From: Thermoactinospora rubra
GTDB lineage: Bacteria > Actinomycetota > Actinomycetes > Streptosporangiales > Streptosporangiaceae
Assembly (NCBI RefSeq): GCF_002093975.1
Contig: NZ_MSZZ01000053.1
Span: 1 to 64,000 of the forward strand
Length of the DNA stretch: 64,000 nt
Direction: 5' to 3'
Part shown: piece by piece, positions 50,171-60,686 of the stretch
Layout: each line of letters starts with the position of its first letter
Position numbering within the stretch: the stretch's first letter is position 1
The notes under the pieces: generated by a model
Database searches by the model: none
What the model was told of the DNA's origin: nothing
Seen by the model: only the letters and a program-made list of their open reading frames with translations
Program-made: the position numbers and the translations under genes

Positions 50171-51687
50171 GCTTCCCCTGGTGGCGTGACGCCGTCGTCT
50201 ACGAGATCTATGTCCGCAGCTTCGCCGACGCCTCGGGTGACGGCGTCGGCGATCTGGCGGGGATCCGCGAGCGCCTGCCGTACCTGTCGCGGCTCGGCGT
50301 GGACGCGATCTGGCTGACCCCGTTCTACCCCTCCCCCATGGCCGACGGCGGGTACGACGTGGCCGACTACCGCGGCGTCGACCCGCTGTTCGGCACGCTG
50401 GCGGACTTCGAGGCGCTGGTCGCCGACGCGCACGAGCTCGGGCTGAAGGTGATCGTCGACATCGTGCCCAACCACAGCTCCTCGGCCCATCCGTGGTTCC
50501 AGGAGGCGCTGCGCGGCGTCGGCAGGGACCGCTACATCTTCCGCGACTCCGAGGGCGGGCTGCCGCCCAACAACTGGCAGTCCACCTTCGGCGGCCCAGC
50601 CTGGACGCGGGTGGCCGACGGGCAGTGGTACCTGCACCTGTTCGCGCCCGGCCAGCCCGACTTCAACTGGCGCAACCCCGTAATCCACGAGGAGTTCCTC
50701 GACATCCTGCGCTTCTGGCTGGACCGCGGCGTCGACGGCTTCCGCATCGACGTGGCGATGGGCCTGTACAAGGCCGAGGACCTGCCGGACGTGGAGGACC
50801 AGTCGTTCATGTCCCGCTCCCCCATCTGGGGGCAGCCGGAGGTGCACGAGGTCTACCGGCAGTGGCGCAAGGTCCTGGAGTCCTACCCCGGCGAGCGCAT
50901 GGCGGTCGGCGAGGTGTGGACCGACAGCGCCGAGGACCTGGCCCGCTACGTCCGTCCCGACGAGCTGCACCAGAGCTTCAACTTCGCCTGGCTGCAGGCC
51001 CCCTGGTCGGCCGAGGCCTTCCGCAAGGTGATCGCGGACACGCTGGCCACGGTGCCCTTCGCCACGTGGGTGCTGTCCAACCACGACGTCGTACGGCACC
51101 GCACCCGCTACGAGACCGCCGACCCCGGGACCGGGCTGTCCCGGGCCAAGGCCGCGCTGCTGACGATGCTGGCCCTGCCGGGGTCGGCGTACCTGTACCA
51201 GGGGGAGGAACTCGGCCTTCCCGAGGTCAAGGACATCCCCGACCATGCGCGGCAGGACCCCGTCTTCTTCCAGTCCAAGGGCAGGCTGCCCGGCCGCGAC
51301 GGCTGCCGCGTCCCGCTGCCGTGGACCTCGACCGGCGCGTCCCTCGGCTTCTCCCCCGACGGGGTGCGCCCCTGGCTGCCGCAGCCGAAGGTCTTCGCCG
51401 AGCTGAGCGCCGAGCGCCAGAGCGGGGATCCCGACTCGACCCTCGAGTTCTACCGCCGGGCCCTGGCCTGCGGCCGTGAGCTGCTGAAATCACTTCCTTA
51501 TACCTTGGAGTGGCTGGATTCCCCCGAGGGTGCGCTTTTCTTTACCCGCGGGCCGCTGATCTGCGCGATCAACTGCGGCATGGACGAGGTACGGCTCCCG
51601 CCGTACGAGCGGGTGCTGATGGCCAGCGGACCGGTCGACGGCGACCGGCTGCCGCCCGACACGGCGACCTGGCTGCAGGCCTCGTGA
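50167..51687 (+). CDS. GH13 alpha-glucosidase
   Basis: A 506-residue cytoplasmic glycoside hydrolase of family 13 (alpha-glucosidase/oligo-1,6-glucosidase type). Conserved regions are DIVPNHSS, DGFRIDVAMGL (nucleophile Asp near 194), VGEVWTD (acid Glu near 248) and LSNHDVVRH (Asp near 306), and the N-terminus WWRDAVVYEIYVRSFADASGDGVGDL is diagnostic. It releases glucose from short alpha-glucans or sucrose-like substrates. It is coupled to the globin gene; the reason for that link is not known. Confidence 0.93.
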   Translation: MSFPWWRDAVVYEIYVRSFADASGDGVGDLAGIRERLPYLSRLGVDAIWLTPFYPSPMADGGYDVADYRGVDPLFGTLADFEALVADAHELGLKVIVDIVPNHSSSAHPWFQEALRGVGRDRYIFRDSEGGLPPNNWQSTFGGPAWTRVADGQWYLHLFAPGQPDFNWRNPVIHEEFLDILRFWLDRGVDGFRIDVAMGLYKAEDLPDVEDQSFMSRSPIWGQPEVHEVYRQWRKVLESYPGERMAVGEVWTDSAEDLARYVRPDELHQSFNFAWLQAPWSAEAFRKVIADTLATVPFATWVLSNHDVVRHRTRYETADPGTGLSRAKAALLTMLALPGSAYLYQGEELGLPEVKDIPDHARQDPVFFQSKGRLPGRDGCRVPLPWTSTGASLGFSPDGVRPWLPQPKVFAELSAERQSGDPDSTLEFYRRALACGRELLKSLPYTLEWLDSPEGALFFTRGPLICAINCGMDEVRLPPYERVLMASGPVDGDRLPPDTATWLQAS

Positions 51688-51734
51688 TCGTCTCCTGACC
51701 GTCGCGCCCGGATCCGCCTCGAGGGCCGGGCGCT

Positions 51735-52157
51735 TCACGTGACGTGGTAGCGCTCGAGGTAGGCGATCTCCTCCCCGGTCAGCCGCCTGGGAGCCTGCCG
51801 CTCCACGTCGTAGGACACCAGGACCGAGCGGGCTCGCACGAACACGTCCTCGTCGTCGCGGACCTCGTACTCCAGCGTGAAACGGACGGGCCTGATCTCG
51901 CTCACCCACGTCTCGACCCTCACGGGATCGGGGCGGAACGTCAGCGGGCGCCTGTAGTCGATCTCGTGCCTGGCGACCACGAGGCCCTGGAACGGCCTGC
52001 CGCCCTCGCGCTGCGGGTCGATGTGGAGCAGGCCCGTCCGGGAGTCCTCGAGGTAGTCGAGGAAGCGCACGTTGTTCACGTGGCCGAGGGAGTCGATGTC
52101 GGCGAAACGCACCATTCGGGGGAAGACGTGGCGCTGCTTGAGGGATCGTTCAACCAC
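51735..52157 (-). CDS. Acyl-CoA thioesterase (4HBT/YbgC type)
   Basis: A 140-residue hotdog-fold protein with the catalytic Asp in MVRFADIDSLGHVNNVRFLDYLEDSRTG and the later strands RFTLEYEVRDDEDVFVRARSVLVSYD. It hydrolyses acyl-CoA esters; chain preference is unknown. The start is GTG 52157. It follows ettA on the same strand after a strong terminator-like hairpin, and the two genes are neighbours in many actinobacteria. Confidence 0.9.
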   Translation of the reverse strand: MVERSLKQRHVFPRMVRFADIDSLGHVNNVRFLDYLEDSRTGLLHIDPQREGGRPFQGLVVARHEIDYRRPLTFRPDPVRVETWVSEIRPVRFTLEYEVRDDEDVFVRARSVLVSYDVERQAPRRLTGEEIAYLERYHVT

Positions 52158-52273
52158 GCCGTCACGCTACCCGCCCGCTCGGCCGTACCTCGTGGCAGGT
52201 CCCCGTGAGCAACCCGAACGGATGACGACAGCGCTGAAGAGCGACCGGGACAGGGCGGGAAGCTCGGACGGAA

Positions 52274-52315
52274 ACGGGGTGAAAGGCCGGGCTGGAAACC
52301 GGCCTTTCACCCCGT
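52274..52315 (-). terminator. 17-base hairpin terminator of ettA
   Basis: ACGGGGTGAAAGGCCGG (52274-52290) pairs perfectly with CCGGCCTTTCACCCCGT (52299-52315) across an 8-base loop, starting 5 bases past the ettA stop. No U-run follows, as is common in high-GC actinobacteria. Confidence 0.8.
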
Positions 52316-52319
52316 CGCG

Positions 52320-53984
<1,665 letters not shown>

Positions 53985-54015
53985 GCCTTCTAGCTTAGGG
54001 CCTCCGGAACACCCG

Positions 54016-54240
54016 ACTGCTCGCCTCACCACCCCCTTGATCCTCTTCCCTCACATGATCCTCTCCCCTCACATCGGTTCCCTCCCGCTCCCTCGCACCG
54101 ATCCCCTCACTTCCCTCGACCCCTATCCCCCTGCTTCTCCGCACGGTCCCTTTTCTGTTCACCGGTTCCCTTCGCCCTCGCTCACTTGCCGCATCTCCTT
54201 TCTCGCCCGCTCCCCTTCTCGCCACTTCTCTTGTCGCCCG
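54016..54240. repeat. Strand-biased polypyrimidine region
   Basis: About 225 bases of the plus strand are roughly four-fifths C and T. They include an 18-base tandem repeat with one mismatch, GATCCTCT(T/C)CCCTCACAT at 54039-54056 and 54057-54074. The minus strand, which is the RNA-like strand of ettA, is purine-rich. An open frame through it (53995-54225) is low in complexity and not accepted as a gene. Confidence 0.7.
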
Positions 54241-54461
54241 CTGCCAGCCGCCTGCCGTACCTGGCTATGCCGACCTGCCCCGCGTGGACATGCCCCCTCG
54301 TGATCGGGCGCCCGACACTGCGCCGAGAGTGAGGAAGCGGGAGCGAGGAGGCGGGAACCGACGATCCACCAGCACCGCGCCATGCGGGTGCGCCCGCACC
54401 TCGGCGCCGAGCAGGACATCGCCGCACACCACGGCACACGACCCGGAACCCCGGGCGAACA

Positions 54462-54559
54462 GGTGTTAACACCAGGCGCGGACGGGCGGGAACCGCCTTG
54501 AGCGATCAGCGGCGGAAAGCCGCCCGCAGTACACCTCAAAGCCCGCAGTACACCCCAAA
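54462..54559. repeat. Palindrome and 19-base tandem repeat downstream of the GGDEF gene
   Basis: GGTGTTAACACC (54462-54473) is a perfect palindrome. GCCCGCAGTACACC(T/C)CAAA occurs twice in tandem at 54522-54540 and 54541-54559, with one mismatch. Together with 54016-54240 these elements fill most of the 629-base gap 53985-54613, which has no other gene. Confidence 0.75.
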
Positions 54560-54613
54560 AGCGTTCCTTCGGCGCTCCTCGAAAAGGCACGCCTCCAGCA
54601 AGCCCCGAGAAGG

Positions 54614-55915
54614 TCAGGCCTTCGGCTCCTCCGACGGAGGTTCGAGGGTGCGCGGGCGGCGCGGTGGGGCGGGCAGGCAGATGCGGTCCCGGCCCAGTTC
54701 CTTGGCCCGGTAGAGCGCGAGGTCGGCCGCCGCGAGCAGTTCGATGAGGTCGTCGCCGTGCAGGCTCATGACCGCCACGCCCGCGGAGATCGTGACGGTG
54801 ATCAGGGCGTCGTCGATCGGGATGGCCATGCGGCCGACCCGGGTGCGCAGGCGTTCGGCGACCCTGCGAGCCTCGGCCACGTCGGCGCCCGGCAGCAACA
54901 CGACGAACTCCTCGCCGCCGAAACGCCCCACGACGTCGTAGTCACGCAACTGCGAGCGCAGCGTCGCCGCCACTCCCGCGAGGACCTGGTCGCCGACGAG
55001 GTGGCCATGCGTGTCGTTGACCCGCTTGAAGTGGTCGATGTCGATGATCAGCAGGGCGAGAGTCTCTCCGGTACGGCGGGCGCGCACGATCTCGGTGTCG
55101 GCCTCGCGCTGCCACGCCGCGGCGTTGAGCAGGCCGGTCTTGGGATCGGTGCGCGCGGCGGCCTGAAGCTGCGCGTGGAGCAGGCTGCGCTGCAGCAACA
55201 CGACCGGAGGCAGGGTGAGCACCAGCAGGGCGAGGTTGATGCCGCACGCGATCGCCACCACGACGCCGAGGCACAGCTCCACCACGTCGAGCATGACGCT
55301 CTCCCGGTCCCACAGCACCTCCCTCCAGCGCGTGTCGGGGTCGGCGGTGTGCGCGGCGACCGCGATCAACCCGGTGTTGAGCACCGTGAACAGCACCGCG
55401 CACCCGATCGCCAGCACGATGGTCGAGCCCGAGCCGCGCCAGAGCGCCGAGACGTCGGGAACCACGGCGTGGAAGGCCGTGGACGCGGCGCACCCCGCCA
55501 GGCCGATCGCCGCCGAGCTGAAGACCCGGCGGTAGAGCACCGTCGCGCGGACCCTCCACTGGAGGAGTACCTGCAACACGATCGGCGAGAAGAGGGCGTA
55601 GAGCGGCGGCAGCAGCAGAGCGACCGGCAGCCACCACGCCGAGAGGAGGTCGCGTGAGACGCCCGCCGGCATGCCCAGCCGCCGCGTCGCCTCGATGCAC
55701 ACCGCGCCGCACGCCATCAGCGCGGCGAAGGTCGCCAGGTGGGACCAGCGGAAGTCGTTGAGCGCGGCGAACACCGCGATCGCCACGAGATCCAGCGCGA
55801 CGATCCCGCAGAGGTAGACGACGAGGGCTTGACGCTGGCCGAGCAACGGCCAACGACCGGCGAGAGCTGACACACCGTCGCGAGGCTTGACCGAGGTGTG
55901 ACTGGACGCCGCCAT
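54614..55915 (-). CDS. Membrane diguanylate cyclase (GGDEF)
   Basis: A 433-residue protein. The N-terminal part (about 25-260) has seven or eight membrane helices (LVVYLCGIVALDLVAIAVFAAL, TIVLAIGCAVLFTVLNTGLIAVAA). The GGDEF domain (about 265-420) has the active site GGEEF and an RxxD inhibitory site (RDYD) five residues before it. The motif DIDHFKRVNDTHGHLVGDQVL is intact, so it should make c-di-GMP under product inhibition. The ATG at 55915 has AGGAGA upstream. A TGTGTAACACA palindrome lies at 55939-55949. Confidence 0.92.
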   Translation of the reverse strand: MAASSHTSVKPRDGVSALAGRWPLLGQRQALVVYLCGIVALDLVAIAVFAALNDFRWSHLATFAALMACGAVCIEATRRLGMPAGVSRDLLSAWWLPVALLLPPLYALFSPIVLQVLLQWRVRATVLYRRVFSSAAIGLAGCAASTAFHAVVPDVSALWRGSGSTIVLAIGCAVLFTVLNTGLIAVAAHTADPDTRWREVLWDRESVMLDVVELCLGVVVAIACGINLALLVLTLPPVVLLQRSLLHAQLQAAARTDPKTGLLNAAAWQREADTEIVRARRTGETLALLIIDIDHFKRVNDTHGHLVGDQVLAGVAATLRSQLRDYDVVGRFGGEEFVVLLPGADVAEARRVAERLRTRVGRMAIPIDDALITVTISAGVAVMSLHGDDLIELLAAADLALYRAKELGRDRICLPAPPRRPRTLEPPSEEPKA

Positions 55916-56173
55916 CTCGTCTCCTCTCAACCTAACGATGTGTAACACAATAGTTGCGGAGTGTGCGTCGCGCGACGGGAACCGCTACCTTTGGCACCGT
56001 GGCCACAATTCGATCTGTGGCCCTTCAGTGGTGCCGCTCACTCCGCGAGCGGGCCGTGCAGGAAAGGAGCAGCCATGGTGCGGGGCGTGACCTGGACCTG
56101 ACAGGTGCTCACGCCATCAGGCAAGGACCATGCCGTCGGCCGACAAGCTGATCTCCGGCCATCTCGACCGATG

Positions 56174-56199
56174 CCCCCTCCCCTCCCCCTCCCCTCCCC
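56174..56199 (-). other. G-quadruplex-forming tract
   Basis: The plus strand reads C5 T C4 T C5 T C4 T C4, so the minus strand has five runs of four or five G separated by single A, an ideal parallel G-quadruplex. The minus strand is the RNA-like strand for the flanking ssb and GGDEF genes. It lies about 260 bases before the GGDEF start. Confidence 0.8.
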
Positions 56200-56225
56200 A
56201 TGGCCCCGCGTGCCGGCCTGCCCTC

Positions 56226-56262
56226 CCTGTCTGGTCCTCCTCGACCTGTCTGGTCCTCCTCG
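56226..56262. repeat. Tandem 18-base repeat
   Basis: CCTGTCTGGTCCTCCTCG occurs at 56226-56243 and 56245-56262, next to the G-quadruplex tract. Both belong to the gene-free stretch 55916-56502. Confidence 0.85.
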
Positions 56263-56348
56263 GCGTCTCCGCGGGTGCTCAAGGCGCAACCCACCGCTAT
56301 GACCGTGGCGGTGTCGAGAGGCCTCGCCGGCCCCTCGGCACAGTCCGG

Positions 56349-56510
56349 CCCGCGCACGCCAGACGGCCTTGGCCAAACGACCACCAGCAGCGCGCACATC
56401 GCCAACCAGCCCGCGCACGCCAGACGGCCTTGGCCAGGACACTAAGCGGCCCTGGCCATACGACCGCCGGCAGCGAGCACACCACCAACCAGCCCGCAGA
56501 CGCTAAGCGG
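56349..56510. repeat. Degenerate 61-base-period repeat at the 3' end of ssb
   Basis: A 27-base segment beginning CCCGCGCACGCCAGACGGCC is exact at 56349-56375 and 56410-56436. A third, decayed copy (CCCGCAGACGCTAAGCGGCCTT) begins near 56489 and runs into the last codons of ssb. Intervening bases such as CGACCACCAGCAGCGCGCAC also recur in diverged form. Confidence 0.7.
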
Positions 56511-57066
56511 CCTTCGCCTCCACCGGCCACGGAGCGTCGTCGTCCTCGGACCCCGAGGCGTCATCCGAGCCCTCCCCGGCGACCTCGGCCTGCGCCTTCT
56601 GGATGCCCGGCCTGCTGTAACGCCCTGCCGCGCCCATGGCCCAGTCTTCGGTGTCCTGGTCCAGGCGCTCCCGGTCCTCCCTGCTCATCGGCCCCGCGGT
56701 CCCCGAACGCTCCGGCTTGGAGAACGCCCCGAGCCCCCAGCGAAGGTCGTGACCGACGGCCGACGCCTCGATCTCGGGCATGAACCGGCGATCGTCCTCC
56801 GGCCCGAACTCCCTGATCCGCAGCCTGCCCGAGACGATGACCGGGTGCCCGACCTTGACGGACTGCGCGACGTTGTCGCCGAGGCCGCGCCAGCAGCGCA
56901 CCGCGAAGTAGACCGTGTCGCCGTCGGCCCACGCCTGGTTCTTCCTGTCGAAGTAGCGGTGCCGGGACGCCACGCGCAAAGAGGTGACCCGCGATCCGTC
57001 GTCGAAGGTGTGCTGGCGTGGCTCGGCTGCGACGTTGCCGGTGATCGTGACGTAGATGTCGTTCAT
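56503..57066 (-). CDS. ssb: Single-stranded DNA-binding protein (SSB paralogue)
   Basis: A 187-residue OB-fold protein (MNDIYVTITGNVAAEPRQHT, SLRVASRHRYFDRKNQAW, YFAVRCWRGLGDNVAQSVKVGHPVIVSGRLRIREF). The C-terminal tail is acidic but lacks the DDIPF-type tip that recruits partners in housekeeping SSB, so it is probably the second actinobacterial paralogue (SsbB-like). That protein is linked in Streptomyces to chromosome segregation in spores. The start is ATG 57066. It lies downstream of the GTPase genes after a 144-base gap. Confidence 0.9.
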   Translation of the reverse strand: MNDIYVTITGNVAAEPRQHTFDDGSRVTSLRVASRHRYFDRKNQAWADGDTVYFAVRCWRGLGDNVAQSVKVGHPVIVSGRLRIREFGPEDDRRFMPEIEASAVGHDLRWGLGAFSKPERSGTAGPMSREDRERLDQDTEDWAMGAAGRYSRPGIQKAQAEVAGEGSDDASGSEDDDAPWPVEAKAA

Positions 57067-57210
57067 CGTTCCTCCCGTGTGGCGGGCGGGCTGCCCGCCG
57101 CGAGCCACACGGTGCCGTACGGGCCACCGGCCGCAAGCCGCTGAACCGCGTTCTGTGGACGACCGGCTGAGCAGGCGGCGCCCTGTGGACGAACGACCCG
57201 ACGCGAGACC

Positions 57211-58806
57211 CTAACGGCCCAGCGTCCGCAAAGCCTCGGTGAACTCCGCGTGCCGCGCCAGCTCACGCTCCACCGGCTCGACCACCATGCTCTCCGCGAC
57301 GGCCCCGACCCGCCGCCGCATCTCCAGCTCCAGCCGTTCGCGTTCCCGCGACGCCCCGAGCACCACGAAGTTGCGCGCCGCCACGGCCGACAGCCACCCC
57401 AGCCCCAGCACCGAGGCGAGCGCCACCCCGACCCACGGCAGCGTCGCCGGGTCGCCGACGCCTCCCGGCAGGTCGCCCAGCGGCAACAGCCCCGCCACCA
57501 GCCAGCCGAGGCCCAGGACGAAGGCCACGACCAGCAGGTACTGCCAAAGCTGCAGCACCCGCCACCATCCGGGCACCCGGTCCAGCCGCGGCGCGACCTC
57601 CTCCAGCTCCTCGGCCAGCGCCTGGGGCAGCTGGGCGGCGCGCGACTTGGCCGCGTGCTGCACCGCGGCCCGCCAGGCCGGGCGCATGCCGCCGGTCAGC
57701 CCGTCGGCCAGCGCCTGGACGGCGTTGTCGACCTCGGCCGGCTGCGCGCTCACCGCCCCGTCGGCCAGGTTCCTGATGTCCTCCCGCAGGTCGGTGAGCC
57801 GCAGGGCCTTCAGCGGGTCCGGGCGCAGCGCGGCCGCCCAGCGGGCGACCGGCCAGCCGACGTAGGCCGAGGAGCGTTCGGCGTAGATGTTCTCCAGCGC
57901 CTCGCCCACGGCCGGCACGCCGACGGCGTCGCACAGCGCGTCGGTCAGCCCGACCCTGCGCGCGGCGTCGACGCTGCCGGGCGCCTCGCCCGGCGGGTCG
58001 AGGCGGCGGACGAGCCGGTCCATGTCGGCCTCCAGCCGCTGGACGGCCGCCCGGCGCCGCGACACAGCGTCGGCCAGCACGCTCTTCAGCGAGTCGATGC
58101 CGCGCCCGGTCACCGCCGAGGTGGTCACGACGGTCGGCTGCGCGACGCCCTCGCGCCGCAGCAGGTCGTTGAGGTCGATGACGAGCTCGGCCAGCTCCTC
58201 GGGGGCCAGCCGGTCGACCTGGTTGAGCGCGAAGACCGTCACCGCGTCGTGCCCGGCCAGCTCCGCGATGTAGCGGCGGTGGGTGGCCGCGTCGGCGTAC
58301 TTCTGCGGGTCCAGCACCCACACCACCAGGTCGGCCACGCCGATGAGCCGGTCGGCCTCGTGGTCGGTGAGCGCGCGGATGGAGTCGTGGTCGGGCAGGT
58401 CGAGCAGGATCAGGCCGTGCAGCTGCGACTCGCCCTTGTCCAGCGCCGAGGCGCGGGCGAAGCGGTGCCGCCACTGGATCTGCAGCCAGTCGAGCAGCGG
58501 CCCGGCGCCTTCCAGGCCCCACACGCAGGCGTGCGTGCGCGCCGTGGTCGGCCTGCGCACGCCGGTCGGCGACAGCTCCAGCCCGGAGATGGCGTTGAAC
58601 AGCGAGGACTTCCCGCTGCCGGTGCCCCCGGCGAGCGCCACGACGGTGTGCTCGGCCGACAGCTTGAGCCTGTCGCCCGCGCGCAGCAGCAGCGCGCCCG
58701 CCTCGGACAGCACCTTCTGGTCGAGCCTGCCCTTGCCCAGCTCCACGATCTTGGACAGGACGGCGAGCCTGGGCCCGATCGAGCCCCGCGTGGCCAGAGT
58801 GGTCAT
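57211..58806 (-). CDS. Dynamin-like/YfjP-type GTPase with membrane segments
   Basis: A 531-residue GTPase. The G domain (about 55-260) has P-loop GGTGSGKSSLFNAI, switch RRPTTARTHACVW, G3 DLPDHDS and G4 NQVD. The C-terminal part has two membrane helices (LWQYLLVVAFVLGLGWLVAGLLPL and LPWVGVALASVLGLGWLSAVAA). Its ATG overlaps the stop of the upstream GTPase (ATGA at 58803-58806). Paired GTPases of this kind in actinobacteria act at the membrane; in Streptomyces the dynamin-like DynA/DynB pair aids sporulation septation. Equivalence is likely but not proven. Confidence 0.88.
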   Translation of the reverse strand: MTTLATRGSIGPRLAVLSKIVELGKGRLDQKVLSEAGALLLRAGDRLKLSAEHTVVALAGGTGSGKSSLFNAISGLELSPTGVRRPTTARTHACVWGLEGAGPLLDWLQIQWRHRFARASALDKGESQLHGLILLDLPDHDSIRALTDHEADRLIGVADLVVWVLDPQKYADAATHRRYIAELAGHDAVTVFALNQVDRLAPEELAELVIDLNDLLRREGVAQPTVVTTSAVTGRGIDSLKSVLADAVSRRRAAVQRLEADMDRLVRRLDPPGEAPGSVDAARRVGLTDALCDAVGVPAVGEALENIYAERSSAYVGWPVARWAAALRPDPLKALRLTDLREDIRNLADGAVSAQPAEVDNAVQALADGLTGGMRPAWRAAVQHAAKSRAAQLPQALAEELEEVAPRLDRVPGWWRVLQLWQYLLVVAFVLGLGWLVAGLLPLGDLPGGVGDPATLPWVGVALASVLGLGWLSAVAARNFVVLGASRERERLELEMRRRVGAVAESMVVEPVERELARHAEFTEALRTLGR

Positions 58807-60686
58807 CGGGATACCTCGAGGTTGTACGTCGCCTGGTAGAGACGGGTGGCCGCGGACTCGTCGGGGATCCCGGCGGCGTCGAGCACCCGCACGTACCGCA
58901 TGGCCTCCTCGTCGAAGAGCATGCCGATCCTCGCCCGCAGGTCGCTCATGGACTTGGCGGCGATGCCGCGCAGCGACTCCGCGCCGAGCAGGGCCTTGAC
59001 CAGCCGCTGCGGCACGCCGTCGGAGGAGCCGCCGAAGAGCCCCACCATGAAGATCAGCGCGAGGGACTCGGCGTCGAAGGAGACGACCTTGGACACCGAC
59101 CGCTTGGCGACGCCCTCGGTGCGGATCAGCTCGGTCACGTGCTCCTGCCAGGCGGTGACCGCGCGGTTGGCCCGCCGTACCAGATCCTCCGAGGGCCGGT
59201 CCAGCCCCTCGACCAGCGTCTGTCCCAGCTCGGATCGGCGCCGCCAGCGGGCGGCGACCTCCTCGCTGGCGCGCGTGGCGGTGGAGGTGATCAGCGACTC
59301 CAGGCCGACGCGCAGCGCGGTCCTGAAGGCCACCAGCCGTTCGGGCATCTGCCGCTGCGCCCGGCCGCGCAGGTGGACGGTGCGCAGCAGGTCGCCCGAG
59401 CCGGCGAAGTCCCGCCAGCGGGCCAGCACCTCGCCGCGCAGCAGCGAGCCGTCGCGGGCGGCGGCGTCGACCTTGCTCGCGGCGGTCACGTAGGCGGCCT
59501 CGACGTCCTTGCGCAGCCCGGCGCGGAAGGCGACCTGGCTCTCCAGGTGCTTGGCCAGCGCCGGCACGCGGGTGCGGAAGCTGTCCAGCACGCCGTTGAG
59601 GGTCTGCCGTACGGCCAGCGCCCGCCTTTGCTCGTCCACCGACAGCTCGGCCAGCCACATGCGCAGGTCCGTCACCTCGCTGTCGGGCAGCCTGCCGTCG
59701 GTGACCTTCGACTCCTCGATGACGAACCGGTCGACCTCGCCCATGCCGTACTCGGTGAGCATGCGCACGAAGTGCTTCAGCACGGTCTCCCTGGCGCGTG
59801 GCTGCACCCGCGACAGCACGATCGCCAGCCGTACGGCCCGCTCCCTGGCCAGCCGGAGCAGCTGCCAGGCGGGGGCGTCGGCGTAGCGGGACGCCGTGGT
59901 CACGAAGATCCACAGGTCGGCGGCGTCGAGCAGCCGGTGCGCGATGTCGTGGTGCTCCTCGACGACCGAGTCGATGTCGGGGGTGTCCAGCAGGGCCACG
60001 CCCTGGGGCAGCTTCTCGGTGGCGACCACCACCAGGCTGCCCGAGCCCGCGTCGCGCGAGGGCTGCTCGATGCGCTTGAGCCCGGCCAGCAGGTCCCCTT
60101 CGGCGAACCAGCGCCGGTCGTCGGGGTGGCAGACCAGCACGGGCACGCCGGTGGTGGGCCGTCGCACGCCGGTGCGGCTGACGTTCTTCTCGGCCAGGGT
60201 ATTGACCAGCGTGGACTTGCCCGCGCCGGTGGAACCGGCGACGACGATGAGCGCGGGCGCCGTCCTGACCCGCACGCGCGGCAGCACGTAGTCCTCGAGC
60301 TGGGCCAGGATCTCCTCGCGGGCCTTCCTGGCCTCCTCGACGCCGGGCAGCTCCAGGCCGAAGCGGAGGTTGATCACGCTTTCCCTGAGCTGGTTGAGGG
60401 CCGTGGTCAGCGTCTGGAGGGCTTCGCCGGGAAGGTCCTCGGCGTCCTCGGCGTCCTCACCGCCGTCTTCGGCCTGATCGGCCTTCGCAGCCGCCTCGGC
60501 CTCCGCGGGCTCGCTCTCGGCAGGCTCGGCCTCGGCCTGCTCGGCCTGCTCGGCGTCCGCGGGCTCGGCGGCGTCCCGCGGCGCGCCGGAGTCGAAGTCC
60601 TCCTTCACGGCGGGCACGGCAGGCATCGTCACGGTCTGCTCCCCGGATGACTCCGGATGATCTCTGTCGTTGGCAGGGGTTTTCAC
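58803..60686 (-). CDS. Dynamin-like GTPase with acidic N-terminal tail
   Basis: A 627-residue protein. Residues 20-90 are a disordered Glu/Ala-rich tail (AEPADAEQAEQAEAEPAESE). The G domain follows with P-loop AGSTGAGKSTLVNTLAE, switch RRPTTGVPVLVC and G3 DTPDIDS. No N/TKxD is seen; the equivalent position reads VLSRVQP, so nucleotide choice may be altered. A long helical part (about 380-627) follows with a short hydrophobic patch (LALIFMVGLFGGSS). The GTG at 60686 overlaps the cysG stop (GTGA). It probably forms a heteromeric membrane-remodelling unit with the next GTPase. Confidence 0.87.
   Translation of the reverse strand: MKTPANDRDHPESSGEQTVTMPAVPAVKEDFDSGAPRDAAEPADAEQAEQAEAEPAESEPAEAEAAAKADQAEDGGEDAEDAEDLPGEALQTLTTALNQLRESVINLRFGLELPGVEEARKAREEILAQLEDYVLPRVRVRTAPALIVVAGSTGAGKSTLVNTLAEKNVSRTGVRRPTTGVPVLVCHPDDRRWFAEGDLLAGLKRIEQPSRDAGSGSLVVVATEKLPQGVALLDTPDIDSVVEEHHDIAHRLLDAADLWIFVTTASRYADAPAWQLLRLARERAVRLAIVLSRVQPRARETVLKHFVRMLTEYGMGEVDRFVIEESKVTDGRLPDSEVTDLRMWLAELSVDEQRRALAVRQTLNGVLDSFRTRVPALAKHLESQVAFRAGLRKDVEAAYVTAASKVDAAARDGSLLRGEVLARWRDFAGSGDLLRTVHLRGRAQRQMPERLVAFRTALRVGLESLITSTATRASEEVAARWRRRSELGQTLVEGLDRPSEDLVRRANRAVTAWQEHVTELIRTEGVAKRSVSKVVSFDAESLALIFMVGLFGGSSDGVPQRLVKALLGAESLRGIAAKSMSDLRARIGMLFDEEAMRYVRVLDAAGIPDESAATRLYQATYNLEVSR

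Noticed and set aside
53995..54225. 76-residue minus-strand frame before ettA
   Set aside because: It reads through the purine-rich strand of a polypyrimidine block, giving low-complexity Glu/Arg/Gly sequence, with no ribosome binding site.
55954..56151. 65-residue plus-strand frame between the GGDEF gene and ssb
   Set aside because: It has weak start signals, no domain, and contains the repeat-rich intergenic DNA. Coding character was not convincing.
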